Positions 11,416 to 21,855 of a stretch of 64,000 nucleotides of DNA are shown here, piece by piece (position 1 is the stretch's first letter; each line of letters begins with the position of its first letter). The notes under the pieces were generated by a model, which had not been told where the DNA came from, ran no database searches, and worked only from the letters and a program-made list of their open reading frames with translations. A program made the position numbers and the translations under genes. The stretch lies in contig JAJOHG010000070.1 in the NCBI GenBank assembly GCA_021029095.1, positions 1 through 64,000 on the forward strand, read 5' to 3'. Source of the stretch: Phellopilus nigrolimitatus (lineage: Eukaryota > Basidiomycota > Agaricomycetes > Hymenochaetales > Hymenochaetaceae).

Positions 11416-11925
11416 TCATTGGAGCGAAGCTCCATTTACACGGATAGGGGCTCCCAAAAAACAGATCATGTGACCACGCGCGGGGTGGCTGTGTGGCCCC
11501 CCCCCGTGAGAACTGACTATGATGCTGCGAGCCTTTGCATGTATGCTTGCTTTCTCTTTCCTCTTCCTTTCCTCCTCCCTCACACTTAAATCCTGATCTT
11601 AGCAAATGATTATTGCACTTTGCCTACAAAATTAAATGAGGTTCAGTGAGAAAAAAAAATCAGACTAACGACCTCCCTGAGATGCATCACGTGACCCGGG
11701 ACTGTGGACTCCTTACGTAATACGTGAGAACTTGGCCATCTTTTGCACATTGAAGCATACAAAAGCCGAAATTACTAGTGGACAATTAAACAATTAGTTC
11801 TAATTACATCACACTGAAAAGTAAATCAATGGTTATAAAAAGCAAAAAGGAAAGAGCTCAGAATAAGCCTTAGTCACACTTGCTTCGCTGCCACCCTAAT
11901 ATGTGGGCACCCCACATATACAATC
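11416..11925 (-). repeat. Dispersed repeat, copy 2 (inverted)
   Basis: This is the inverted partner of the repeat at about 2136-2605, with the same order of landmarks on the opposite strand: hairpin GGAGCGAAGCTCC near 11420, a C-run next to GTGAGAACTGACTATG, a TCTTTCCTCTTCC tract, then GAAAGAGCTCAGAATAAGCC and AATATGTGGGCACC. It differs from copy 1 by scattered substitutions. Confidence 0.7.
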
Positions 11926-12096
11926 ATGGTTTCGTATGTGCGCGCGGGCCAGACCACTTCGCCAGGATAAATAATGCCCTTAATTCGCATGGCCCTAGCT
12001 TGCATATACGTAAACATAAACTCAACTATGGTAGTAGTCCGATATAGTTATATTATTCCAAGCGGGCGACTTTAATTATGTCTCTGATAAATGTAC

Positions 12097-13686
12097 TTAT
12101 ATGACGACAGGCCAGCCGCTCGAGAAGTCGAGGCGGTTGATACCAAGCTAAGTGAAAGAACACAATCAACACTAAGAAAGGGCGCGATGCGAAATGGTGC
12201 CTGAGACTTACCACCTGTAGGTTCCCCGTCGTGGGCCAGTAATCTGCGATGGTGAACTATAAGCTTACGCATTTCCGGGAACAAAGACGCTTACGATAGA
12301 ACAAGATGGGCCCATCATTGTCCGTCAAGAGATCCTGGCCGCCCGGTCCGAAGATGGCGTCGTGGGTCTCGAGAACCAGCGTGCCGCCGCCCGAGGTGAG
12401 TGCGACTCCCGAGTCGTCGACAAACCCACCAGTTGAGCTAATTTCAGACGGACGGAATTAAGTCATAGAGCGAAGAACAGAACGATCATGCGTGTCAAAT
12501 ACCTCGAAGACCGCCCGACGCGGACGTTGTAGGTGCTGGACGTGCCTTCGCAGCAATTGTCCCACGAAATGAAAAGGTAGTAGAAATCGCCATTTTTATA
12601 AATCACGGAGGCTTCCTCAGCGCCGCCATTATCCGTGCGCTCGGCGAGCGAGTCGAGCGTATTTGAACTTGTCTTCCCAGTGCTCGGATCCAAACTGAAT
12701 AAATAAAATTACTTTCAGAGACCAGAGACCAGCTCTTGCGCATAGTAAACATGAAGCTTACGGGACACCTTTAATCCCGGTAAAAAAGCTACCGAAAGTG
12801 AGGTACCACGAGCTGCCATCTTCAAGCACGCCGGTCAGTTTGAGGTTTATAGCAGGCATGCTAACACTCCGTACTCACCAATGAGTAGACTATGAAGCGG
12901 AGGATTAGAAGGCGCAACAACATATTATAGACGTGAGGCTTACTTGGGGTCGATTGCCTAGTATCAATGCTTCTCTTTAGAGACGAAATAGCGTCCATAG
13001 CAAATGCACACTCACATTGTGGTCATCTGCATCAGTAGTCGAAATCACCAGTCCCTCGTTTGAAAAGGAGCCTACATTTCAGAATGATCGTCAAATGGCC
13101 GCTGGATAGGAAGTTGGTTTTCACGCACCAGGTTGGCCAGTACTCGACGTCGCATAGAAAATTGCAGACTAGAAAGCGCGTTATGTTTGCTTTAGTATTC
13201 AACACTATAATCGCGTTTGAAAAACCATACATTCTTTGAACCGCTCGTCGACGCGGCATAGTATAGCTGCAGGCAACGACGTTAGAGATGTCTTATAGTT
13301 CAAGATATGTTGCTGCGAGTCGTTACATGGAATTGCCCGTCAACATAAGTGCAGTCCGGAGCCCACAGGGAGCTATATGGAGGCACATCAGGCGCAGATT
13401 AACAGATAGTCAAGGGTTACACGTACCCATCAGAAGTACTGGTGTACTGGTCCGTCCAAGGCGCGCCGTCAGGCCACATAACACCTGCGTACGTCCATGC
13501 GACCCTGTCCGTCGACGTGCGTATTTCGATCCCGACGCCCGTGGAGAAGAGGAAATAAGTCCCGCTGTTGTCCTTGCACACAGTCGGGTCGTCCGCAGTT
13601 GTATTCCCGGTCACGTCGTTGGGATTCGGATAGGCGAAGCAGCTGCTTGCGAGGGCGAGGAGGGCGAGAGACAAGTGCAGATACAT
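12097..13686 (-). CDS. Secreted GH43 arabinanase-like protein, copy 1 (damaged splice site)
   Basis: Family 43 glycosidases of this type hydrolyse alpha-1,5-arabinan in plant cell walls. The start at 13686 reads [20 protein letters not shown], a signal peptide. Many small exons follow. Recognisable segments are [125 protein letters not shown] and [16 protein letters not shown]. The expected acidic residues are present: Asp of DPTV (base), Asp of AIDPN and the Glu of AEEAS. Exons and introns are almost identical to copy 2, so duplication is recent. One difference matters: the intron before the EDGSSWYL exon ends AA instead of AG, because position 12840 is T where copy 2 has the equivalent of C. 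Unless another acceptor is used, this copy cannot be spliced correctly. Confidence 0.8.
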
Positions 13687-13729
13687 TGTGTCGAGTGCAG
13701 AGAATGATATTACGGAACAAAAACTACGG

Positions 13730-13737
13730 TTTTTATA
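13730..13737 (-). promoter_or_regulatory. TATA box of GH43 copy 1
   Basis: The minus strand reads TCCTAGGCCCTATAAAA about 45 bp before the start codon. The same TCCTAGG plus TATAAAA block precedes copies 2 and 3 at a similar distance. Confidence 0.65.
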
Positions 13738-13925
13738 GGGCCTAGGATCATGTTTCCGACCTTTCCTAAATCACCGTAGGTCAGGAGCAGACATCTGACA
13801 GAAGCTATGACTAGAGTCGCATAAGAAAAATTGCGCACGAGCGCATCATCGAGCATCGAGTATCAGCTAAAGAACACTCCTTGGAATGATGATAATAAAT
13901 AAGCGGAGTGTGTAGCAATGACTAA

Positions 13926-14468
13926 GGGCCTGTTCGGCCCCAGGAGTTGCGCAGCCTCCACCACTTCCCAGTCACCGGTGCCAACCTCAGCCGAAACGAG
14001 TGCTCGGTACGACTGTGGTTGTGACGCAACGGCTTCTGTGCGTGATTTTCTTCCTCTAGGCTGTCCGTGCTATGTACTTGTGCGTATCAACAAACGGAAA
14101 GGCCCGAATTATTTTTCTATCTAAATTTGCTACTTTGTTTATACACAATGGTTAAAAGCCATGCATGTCTACAGATGTTGTATCATAGATTTTTTAATTG
14201 TCGGCTTTTTCTTTTCAATGGAAATTACAAACAAATAATAGTATAATAATAATAATAAAAATGCATTTAAATTTGCCTAATATAGGTTATTATATAAGAT
14301 AAGCGCCCGAATCTAAATAAAGTCCGGCATTTCGGATGACCACTTTTGCATTACAGTATGTGACTTTATGTGACAAACAGGTGCAGCATTGGCTCAGACT
14401 AGTGCGGAAGTCTCCGGCCCTGGGTTGCCCAGCCGGTGACTGCGCAACTCCTGGGGCCGAACAGGCCC
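13926..14468. mobile_element. Harbinger/Tourist-like MITE, 543 bp
   Basis: The left end reads GGGCCTGTTCGGCCCCAGGA and is matched inversely by the right end at about 14440-14468; the inverted match extends through TTGCGCAG, about 28 bp. The flanks are TAA on the left and TAG on the right, close to the 3-bp TWA target duplication of PIF/Harbinger elements, whose Tourist MITEs often begin GGGCCTGTT. The interior is AT-rich without a credible coding frame. It sits in the spacer between the divergent GH43 copies 1 and 2. Confidence 0.8.
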
Positions 14469-15039
14469 TAGAGGACCTGCGGGCGTGACAAAAGCCTTGC
14501 TTCCGTAAAACTTTTATTTTTATTGATCCTGTGAACGAAATGTCCCAGGAATTTCACAGAATGCTCCTGGAATAGCTGGCATTCATTCTACGATTTTGTT
14601 TCAACAAAAAGTAGCCATATGTGTTAGAGGTGGGCAATAATCGATTGGGTGTCCAAAGGAGGTGTCGTATACTGTACACGCCTCACTTTTTGGAAGTGTT
14701 ACATTTTTATCTCACTATTAGGATATGACTTCCGACTACGACCCCACTGACCCCAGAATTCAAGTGATTCCAGGAATCAGACCCTTTAACCCGGGTCGAG
14801 TCAGAACTGGGGTCAGGGGACCGTCCGAACACTGCTGACAGCTACTCTTATAGTATTTCTGCGACTCTGCGCGCAATGTCTGCCTCGACTGGACTTAGGC
14901 CGATAGATTTTGAGCGTAGTTCGTGATGCATGAGCATAGACGAACGAACTGTAAGCGGCAGCTGGTGACATAGCCATAACGCTGTGTGGCCACTGCGCTC
15001 GCCAGTGCCCGTTATGTGGGCGCTGGCACGGAAAAATGG

Positions 15040-15483
15040 TTCCTCAGAATTGCACAGCATGTAGTGACAATCTATAAATTCGCGAATCATTGTCAGGGCT
15101 GAAAACGCGTACGAGAAAGCGAGTGATCTGATTATCATTGAGTTCTTACGTCTTGAAAACCACGTGCCTTCGTGCTCGCCGTCGAGTGAGCGCGACTCCG
15201 GACGCGCCGACAAATCAGCTCGGCACGGTCGGCGCGGAAAGCTAGACCTCTTCAGAGTCGGCATGTTCTTCGCTGCATGTGTTTTGCCGTAAAGCGAACT
15301 GATTGATCTGCCTACAGCTCCTTCTGAACTCCGGTGCTGATGGCGCTTCCTGACTTGCCCAGTCCTGTGCATGATTTCTGTCAGATGTCTGTTCCTCGTC
15401 CTAGCCTGACATACTTATGGTGATCCTAGGCCCTATAAAAGCTGTGGGTTTGTTTCCTCGTATCATTCTTTACACTCACCACA
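15040..15483 (+). repeat. Duplicated 5' flank of GH43 copy 2
   Basis: This is similar to about 18040-18541 upstream of copy 3. Shared blocks include CACGTGCCTTCGT, GAGTGAGCGCGACTCCG, CCTCTTCAGAGTCGGCATGT and CAGCTCCTTC near 15316, in the same order, ending with the TCCTAGG/TATAAAA promoter. On the minus strand both copies share a short frame containing MPTLKRSSF and SESRSL-like residues, but the reading is broken differently in each, so I do not call a gene. Confidence 0.65.
15434..15440 (+). promoter_or_regulatory. TATA box of GH43 copy 2
   Basis: TATAAAA lies 44 bp upstream of ATG 15484, preceded by TCCTAGGCCC as in copy 1. Confidence 0.65.
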
Positions 15484-17066
15484 ATGCATTTGTCCTTGTC
15501 TCTCGGCCTCCTCGCCCTCGCGAGCAGCTGCTTCGCCTATCCGAATACCAACAAGGTGACCGGGAATACAACTGCGGACGACCCGACTGTGTGCAAGGAC
15601 AGCAACGGGACTTATTTCCTCTTCTCCACGGGCGTCGGTATCGAAATACGCACGTCGACGGACAGGGTCGCATGGACGTACGCAGGTGTTATGTGGCCTG
15701 ACGGCGCGCCTTGGACGGACCAGTACACCAATACTTCTGATGGGTACGTGTAACCCTTGACTATCTGTTAATCTGCGCCTGATGTGCCTCCATATAGCTC
15801 CCTGTGGGCTCCGGACTGCACTTATGTTGACGGGCAATTCCATGTAACGACTCGCAGCAACATATCTTGAACTATAAGACATCTCTAACGTCGTTGCCTG
15901 CAGCTATACTATGCCGCGTCGACGAGCGGTTCAAAGAATGTATGGTTTTGCAAACGCAATTATAGTGTTGAATACTAAAGCAAACATAACGCGCTTTCTA
16001 GTCTGCAATTTTCTATGCGACGTCGAGTACTGGCCAACCTGGTGCGTGAAAACCAACTTCCTATCCAGCGGCCATTTGACGATCATTCTGAAATGCAGGA
16101 TCCTTTTCAAACGAGGGACTGGTGATTTCGACTACTGATGCAGATGATCACAATGTGAGTGTGCATTTGCTATCGACGCAACTTCTTCTCTAAAGAGGAG
16201 CATTGATACTAGGCAATCGACCCCAAGTAAGCCTCACGTCTATAATAAGTTGTTGCGCCTTCTAATCCTCCGCTTCATAGTCTACTCATTGGTGAGTACG
16301 GAGTGTTAACATGCCTGCTATAAACCTCAGACTGACTGGCATGCTTGAAGATGGCAGCTCGTGGTACCTCACTTTCGGTAGCTTTTTTACTGGGATTAAA
16401 GGTGTCCCGTAAGCTTCATGTTTACTATGCGCAAGAGCTGGTCTCTGAAAGTTTATTTATTTATTAAGGTTGGATCCGAGCACTGGGAAGACAAGTTCAA
16501 ATACGCTCGACTCGCTCGCCGAACGCACGGATAACGGCGGCGCCGAGGAAGCCTCCGTGATTTATAAAAATGGCGATTACTACTACCTTTTCATTTCGTG
16601 GGACAAGTGCTGCGAAGGCACGTCCAGCACGTACAACGTCCGCGCCGGGCGGTCTTCGAGGTATTTGACACGCATGATCTTTCTGTTCTTCGCTCTAAGA
16701 CTTAATTCCGTCCCTCTGAAATTAGCCCAACTGGCGGATTTGTCGACGCCTCGGGAGTCGCGCTCACCGCGGGCGGCGGCACGCTGGTTCTCGAGACCCA
16801 CGACGCCATCTTCGGACCGGGCGGTCAGGAACTCTTGACGGACAATGATGGGCCCATCTTGTTCTATCGTAAGCGTCTTTGTCCCCGGAAATGCGTAAGC
16901 TCATAGTTCACCATCGCAGATTACTGGCCCACGACGGGGAACCTACAGGTGGTAAGTCTCAGGCACCATTTCGCATCGCGCTTATTCTTTATGTTGATTG
17001 TGTGCTTTCGTTCAGCTTGGTGTCAACGGCCTCGACTTCTCGAGCGGCTGGCCTGTTGCCTATTAA
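15484..17066 (+). CDS. Secreted GH43 arabinanase-like protein, copy 2
   Basis: This is the apparently intact partner of copy 1. The signal peptide is [20 protein letters not shown]. Exon order follows the family: [157 protein letters not shown]; and [16 protein letters not shown] before TAA 17064-17066. The catalytic Asp, Asp and Glu positions are all present. The intron before EDGSSWYL uses donor GTACGG and acceptor CTCAG, the latter intact here. Introns are about 45-80 nt. Divergent and nearly identical to copy 1, it shares the TCCTAGG/TATA promoter, suggesting common regulation. Likely role: extracellular debranching or cutting of pectic arabinan; substrate preference is not readable. Confidence 0.85.
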
Positions 17067-18039
17067 GTAAAGCCGTCCTTCTGGAAACAAACTCGGAGTT
17101 TTACCACAGTCGAGTTCTAATGTGTAAGCTAGGGTCATGCGAATTAAGCATTAATTATCCTGCCAGAGCAGTTTGGGCCGCGCGCACCTACGAATGACAT
17201 TGTTATGTTGCTCTTGAGCACAATTGTCTCGCGAGAAGCCGTCCTTACAGCCAAAAAAACCGCCTCATTGTCCCTCACATAAGCAATGCGTCCAGAGCGC
17301 TTGATCTGTACCTTCATTGCAATTCGGTAAATCGCAATATAGGTTTCTTTTCCTGCGCAATTACATAATCCGGGTTTATTTCGACCAATTGAAATCTCAA
17401 GGAAACTCAGGAGAACTATTTTCTGAATTTTAAACTAAAAACACGCAAAAAGATGAGCAAGAACTGACTGCATAAAATACATATTTCGTCGCAAGACCTC
17501 TGTTGAGTGGCGAGACACGGTCACGTGACACTTGTGCTCCAACGATCCCTTCAAACTCATTTCTCGCCCGAAATGTTTCACTTTTTCAGTTGATTGAAGA
17601 ATGCAATAGTGCTCTTGGCACGAGCAAGAAATTGTCTTCGGTTGCGATGTGTAATACTAGAAACAGCGTTGAAATTAACCGTGAGAAGAAAGGTGTCTCA
17701 AGGACTAGTGAGCACCGAATTTCTACCTCAAAATCAATTATTTTATATATATCTCACTTCTTAACCGATTCCCTTGAAATTTCGCATGCATGTCGCTGAG
17801 TGAACAAATAAAGATGCTGCATCATTTCTCTTGAGAAAATTGGTTAAGGGACGGTCAGGGTGCATGATCAAGATGTGGTGTCTCAAGGACCGGTTCATGA
17901 CTGTACCCCTCTTTAAAGCTCATAATGTAATATATATATAAACAGTATTATGGACGTTCCTGCAAAGTTTCAAGTGAAACAGATGTAAACCCGCTGGCAA
18001 GACGCATGGCCCGATCTTGCACAGCTATCCGCCAAACTG
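17067..18039. other. Spacer between GH43 copies 2 and 3
   Basis: AT-rich sequence without a gene that I can support. The first 100 bp resemble the 3' flank of copy 3 (about 20150-20330), so the duplicated unit extends past the stop codons. Confidence 0.45.
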
Positions 18040-18541
18040 TAATGATCTGTAATGACGATCTATATGTAGATTTGCAATTCATTGTCACGCCTAAAAAACG
18101 CTTGCGAGAATTGAAAACGGGTATCCATGTCCGTCGAGTGATCATCGATCATCATCTGATCCGTGATTTGAGTTCTTACCACGTGCCTTCGTCCGAGTCG
18201 CCGAGTGAGCGCGACTCCGAATGCGCCGACAAACCAGCTCGACGCAGAAAGCTACTCCTCTTCAGAGTCGGCATGTTCTTCGGGAAACACTGGACCGCGT
18301 GTATTCTGCCGTAGATTGAGTCAATTAATCCGCTTACAGCTCCTTCCGAGCTCCAGCGCTGATGGCGCTGTGACATTCGACGATGCGCTCGTGTGCAATT
18401 TTTTTGATGCGTCCCTAGTCCTGTGCATGATTCTTGTCAGATATCTGCTCCTCATCTTGACCTCATCTTGACCTATGGTCATCCTAGGACATATAAAACT
18501 CGTGATTTCGTTTCTTCATATCATTCGCTGCACTCGCCATA
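18040..18541 (+). repeat. Duplicated 5' flank of GH43 copy 3
   Basis: This is the counterpart of 15040-15483, with the same block order but more divergent sequence and small indels. It contains the promoter of copy 3. Confidence 0.6.
18492..18498 (+). promoter_or_regulatory. TATA box of GH43 copy 3
   Basis: TATAAAA lies 44 bp before ATG 18542, after TCCTAGGACA. Spacing to the start codon matches copy 2. Confidence 0.65.
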
Positions 18542-20132
18542 ATGCATTTGTCCTTGTCTCTCGGCCTCCTCGCCCTCGCAAGCAGCTGCTACGCCTATCC
18601 GAATCCTGACACCGTAACCGGCAATACAACTCTGCACGACCCGTCTGTGTGCAAGGACAATAGCGGGACTTATTTCCTCTTCACCTCGGGTGTCGGTATC
18701 CAAATACGCACGTCAACGGACAGGGTCGCATGGACGTACGCAGGTACCGCCTTTCCAGACGGCGCGAGCTGGACGGACCAATACACTAATACTTCTAATG
18801 GGTACGTGTATCCCTCGACTATCTATCAATCTAGGCTGATATGTTTCCATTTAGTCCCCTGTGGGCTCCGGACTGCACTTATGTTGACGGCCAATTCCAT
18901 GTAACGACTCGCAGCAACATATCTTGAGCAATAGCACATCTCTAACGTCTGCGCCTGCAGATATACTACTCCGCGTCCACGACTGGGTCACGGAATGTAT
19001 GGTTATCCAGACGCGTTTATGGTGCTGATGACGAATACTAAAGCAAACATAACACACTTTTAGTCCGCGATTTTCTATGCGAAGTCGAGTACTGGCCAAC
19101 CTGGTGTGTAAAAAACCAACTCACTATCCAGAGTTTCTTGACGAACCATTCTGAATTGTAGGTTCCTTTTCAAACGAGGGATTGGTGCTTTCGACTACTG
19201 ATGCAGACAACTACAATGTGAGTGCACATTTGCTATGGACGCAACTTCTTCTCTAATGAGAAGCATTGATGCTAGGCAATCGATCCTAAGTAAGCCTCAC
19301 GTCTAAAATAAGTTGTTACGCATTCTAATTTTCCGTTTTATAGTTTATTCATTAGTGAGTACTGAGTGTGTTAAACGCCTGATATAAAACTCAGAAGGAC
19401 CGGCGTGTTTGAAGATGGCAGTTTGTGGTACCTCTCTTTCGGTAGCTACTGGTCCGGCATCAAAGACGTCACGTAGGCTTCAGGTTTACCATTCACAGGG
19501 ACCGGTCTTTGAGATGAATTTGCTTTTGTAGTGTGGACCCGAGCACTGGGAAGACAACATCAGATACGCTTATCGCGCTCGCCGAGCGCACCCCAGACAA
19601 CGGCGCCATGGAGGCCTCCGTCGTTTATCAACATGGCGACTACTACTACCTTTTCACCTCGTGGGGCAAAGCCGGCAATAGCACATCCAACACGTCGTAC
19701 AACGTCCGCGTCGGGCGGTCTTTGAGGTATCCGCCACATACGTGTCTTCCTGGAAGTGCCCTATGTCTCATTCTGCTCCCTCTGAAAATAGCTCAGCTGG
19801 CGGATTTATCGACGCCTCTGGAGTTGCGCTTTTGAAGGGCGGCGGCACGCTGGTCCTCGAGGCCCACGACTCCGTCTACGGACCGGGCGGCCAGGAACTC
19901 TTGACGGACAATGATGGGCCCGTCCTGTTCTATCGTAGGCGTCTTTGTCCCTGGAAAAGCGCAAGCTCATAGTTCACCATCGCAGATTATTGGCCCGCGA
20001 CAGGAAACAAACAGGTGGTAAGTCTCAGGCTCCATTTCGCATTGCGCCTTTTCTTTATGCTAATCGTGTTCTTTCGTTTAGCTTGGTATCAACCGCCTCG
20101 ACTTCTCGAGTGGCTGGCCTGTCGTCATATAA
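18542..20132 (+). CDS. Secreted GH43 arabinanase-like protein, copy 3 (diverged)
   Basis: This has the same exon plan as copies 1 and 2 but is clearly older. The signal peptide [20 protein letters not shown] is followed by [152 protein letters not shown] and [16 protein letters not shown], ending TAA 20130-20132. The acid/base region is MEAS rather than EEAS, which is closer to the usual VEAP. The CC pair after FISWDK in copy 2 (KCCEG) is replaced by KAGNS, so a likely disulphide is lost. The catalytic Asp and Glu residues remain. I consider it functional, with possibly altered substrate use. Confidence 0.8.
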
Positions 20133-20815
20133 ATACATTTATCAGAGACATAAGTAAAGTAGCCCTCCTGGAACAATATTGGACTATTACTATAGTTGAA
20201 CTCTAATGTCTATGTACGTATATGCAAGCTAGGGTCAAGCGAATAAAGCATTATCTATCCTGGCAGAATGGTCTGGCGCGCGTACCTGCGAATGACATCG
20301 TTATGTTGCTCTTGGGCACAGTTGTTTCGCGAGACGTCGTCTTCACAACCGAAATGCCGCGTCATTGTCCCTCACACATACTCAATGCGTCCAGCGTTCT
20401 GTACCTTGATTATAATTCGGTAAATCGCATACAGGTTTCTTTCCCGACGCAGTTAATCTGGATGATTGAAGAAGACAAGATGTTCTGGGTTAGTTGATCC
20501 TACAATTGCGAACATGTATACTTAGACAGCAAGGAAGAGATATCAATCCGGATAGCGAAAGGGAAACTATGTACACGTAGCACGTCACTATGATAACCTC
20601 TCCAAAGGTCGGGACTGAGGAGGGTTCAATAGATTTTGTAACTGAAAGACAATATGGATATGGAGATATGACGCCTAAAGAGCAGCTTGAAGACATACCT
20701 CCTCTAGTCCAACGTCTCCAGACATGGGTCTATCGGTTTCCTCCAAATCAATCTGCTCGAGATCCTAAAGTCGCGCATGCTAAATCAGTGTCGACCCTAC
20801 TCCATGCTCCGAGGT
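20133..20815. other. Convergent intergenic region
   Basis: 3' flanks of GH43 copy 3 (+) and HAP5 (-). No coding sequence or repeat recognised beyond the flank shared with copy 2. Confidence 0.4.
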
Positions 20816-21551
20816 TCAACCAACCTCGTCCCTCTTCTGTCCTGCCCCTCTGCCCCCCTGCTGTTGCGTTTTCTTCGGGCTCGCACCGGCGCCCGGGACG
20901 CCGGGAAAGCCCCCGTCCTCGCGCGGGACGATGTCGATGAGGAAGTCGAACTGGTCCGACTTGCTCAGCGCCTTCGCGATGTCCGCGCGCGAGAGCGTGC
21001 GCCGCTTGTTCGCGTCCGCGACAATGAACGCGCGCGCGGTGATCTCGGATATGAAGACTGGCAAACATGGGTGGGTAAGGCAGGGCGCATGTCAAGGAAA
21101 AGGAGACCGGGCTGGACGTACTCTCGCATGCTTTGCAGAAGAGGATGGGAGCTAGACATGGGAAGGCCGGAAAGGCCGTACCGACGCGTCGATTGAGCCT
21201 TTCTCGTATCGCGGGTAGTTTCAACAGATACAAAAGCGCAGACGCGTACCGTCAGCAGCGATCATCTAAGCCAGAGAAAGCAAAACACGTTAATTAGGTT
21301 TGTTCTGCGCCTTCCTGTCGCTACTCTAGGATTCCGGGGGGAAAAAAATACGAAACACACACGCGGGCACGCACCTTGACGTCCGGGTCACTCTTCATGA
21401 CCTTCTTGATGCGCGCAAGCGGGAGGGGCGGGTGCCGGAAGTCGGGCGTCTCCTGCTCCGCGGTGTCGACCTGCCGCTGCCAGAACCCGCGCAGGAAGTC
21501 CGGCAGCAGGTCGCCTGGCTGCACGAACGGTGTCGTCGGCGCGTCGTGCAT
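20816..21551 (-). CDS. HAP5: CCAAT-binding factor subunit HAP5/NF-YC, with two micro-exons
   Basis: HAP5/NF-YC is the histone-fold subunit that pairs with HAP3/NF-YB and binds CCAAT boxes with HAP2. Exons from ATG 21551 are 21375-21551 (LLPDFLRGFWQRQVDTAEQE then HPPLPLARIKKVMKSDPDVK), 21250-21265 (16 nt, MIAAD plus one base), 21122-21151 (30 nt, PILFCKACE) and 20816-21057 (IFISEITARAFIVADANKRR, TLSRADIAKALSKSDQFDFL, IDIVPRED). Joined, they give an unbroken histone fold; total coding length 465 nt is divisible by three. Donors are GTGCGT, GTACGC and GTACGT; acceptors end TTAG, CTAG and CCAG. After VPREDG the tail is Gly/Gln-rich. A further upstream exon is possible, since a CAG acceptor lies 15 nt before ATG 21551. 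The family call is very secure. Confidence 0.92.
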
Positions 21552-21855
21552 GTGCGCGTTGATCTGTGATGTCCGGCGTCTGAGGAAAGGGCGAACGAAG
21601 GGGACGAACGAAGGGGAGACGGAGAGTGCGTCGGCGCTTTCGGTAAACCGTAAACGCTGCGACGATCATTGACTGACCTGACGTAAGGTGTTGTCTTGCA
21701 ATTTGATTACATAAGCATGCTTGAGTCCCTCCCTTACCTTTTTTCTTTTATAATTATATAAATTATGATTTCAGAAGTGAAAGTAGCACAGAGTTTACCC
21801 CAGCATAGTATAGGATTTTTCAAAAAAAAAAACGATATACATTAATCTATCGCCT

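Noticed and set aside
14848..15372. A 174-codon minus-strand frame upstream of GH43 copy 2, partly repeated at 18176-18376
   Set aside because: The duplicated copy has different frame breaks and indels that are not multiples of three, so the similarity reflects flank duplication rather than a conserved protein.
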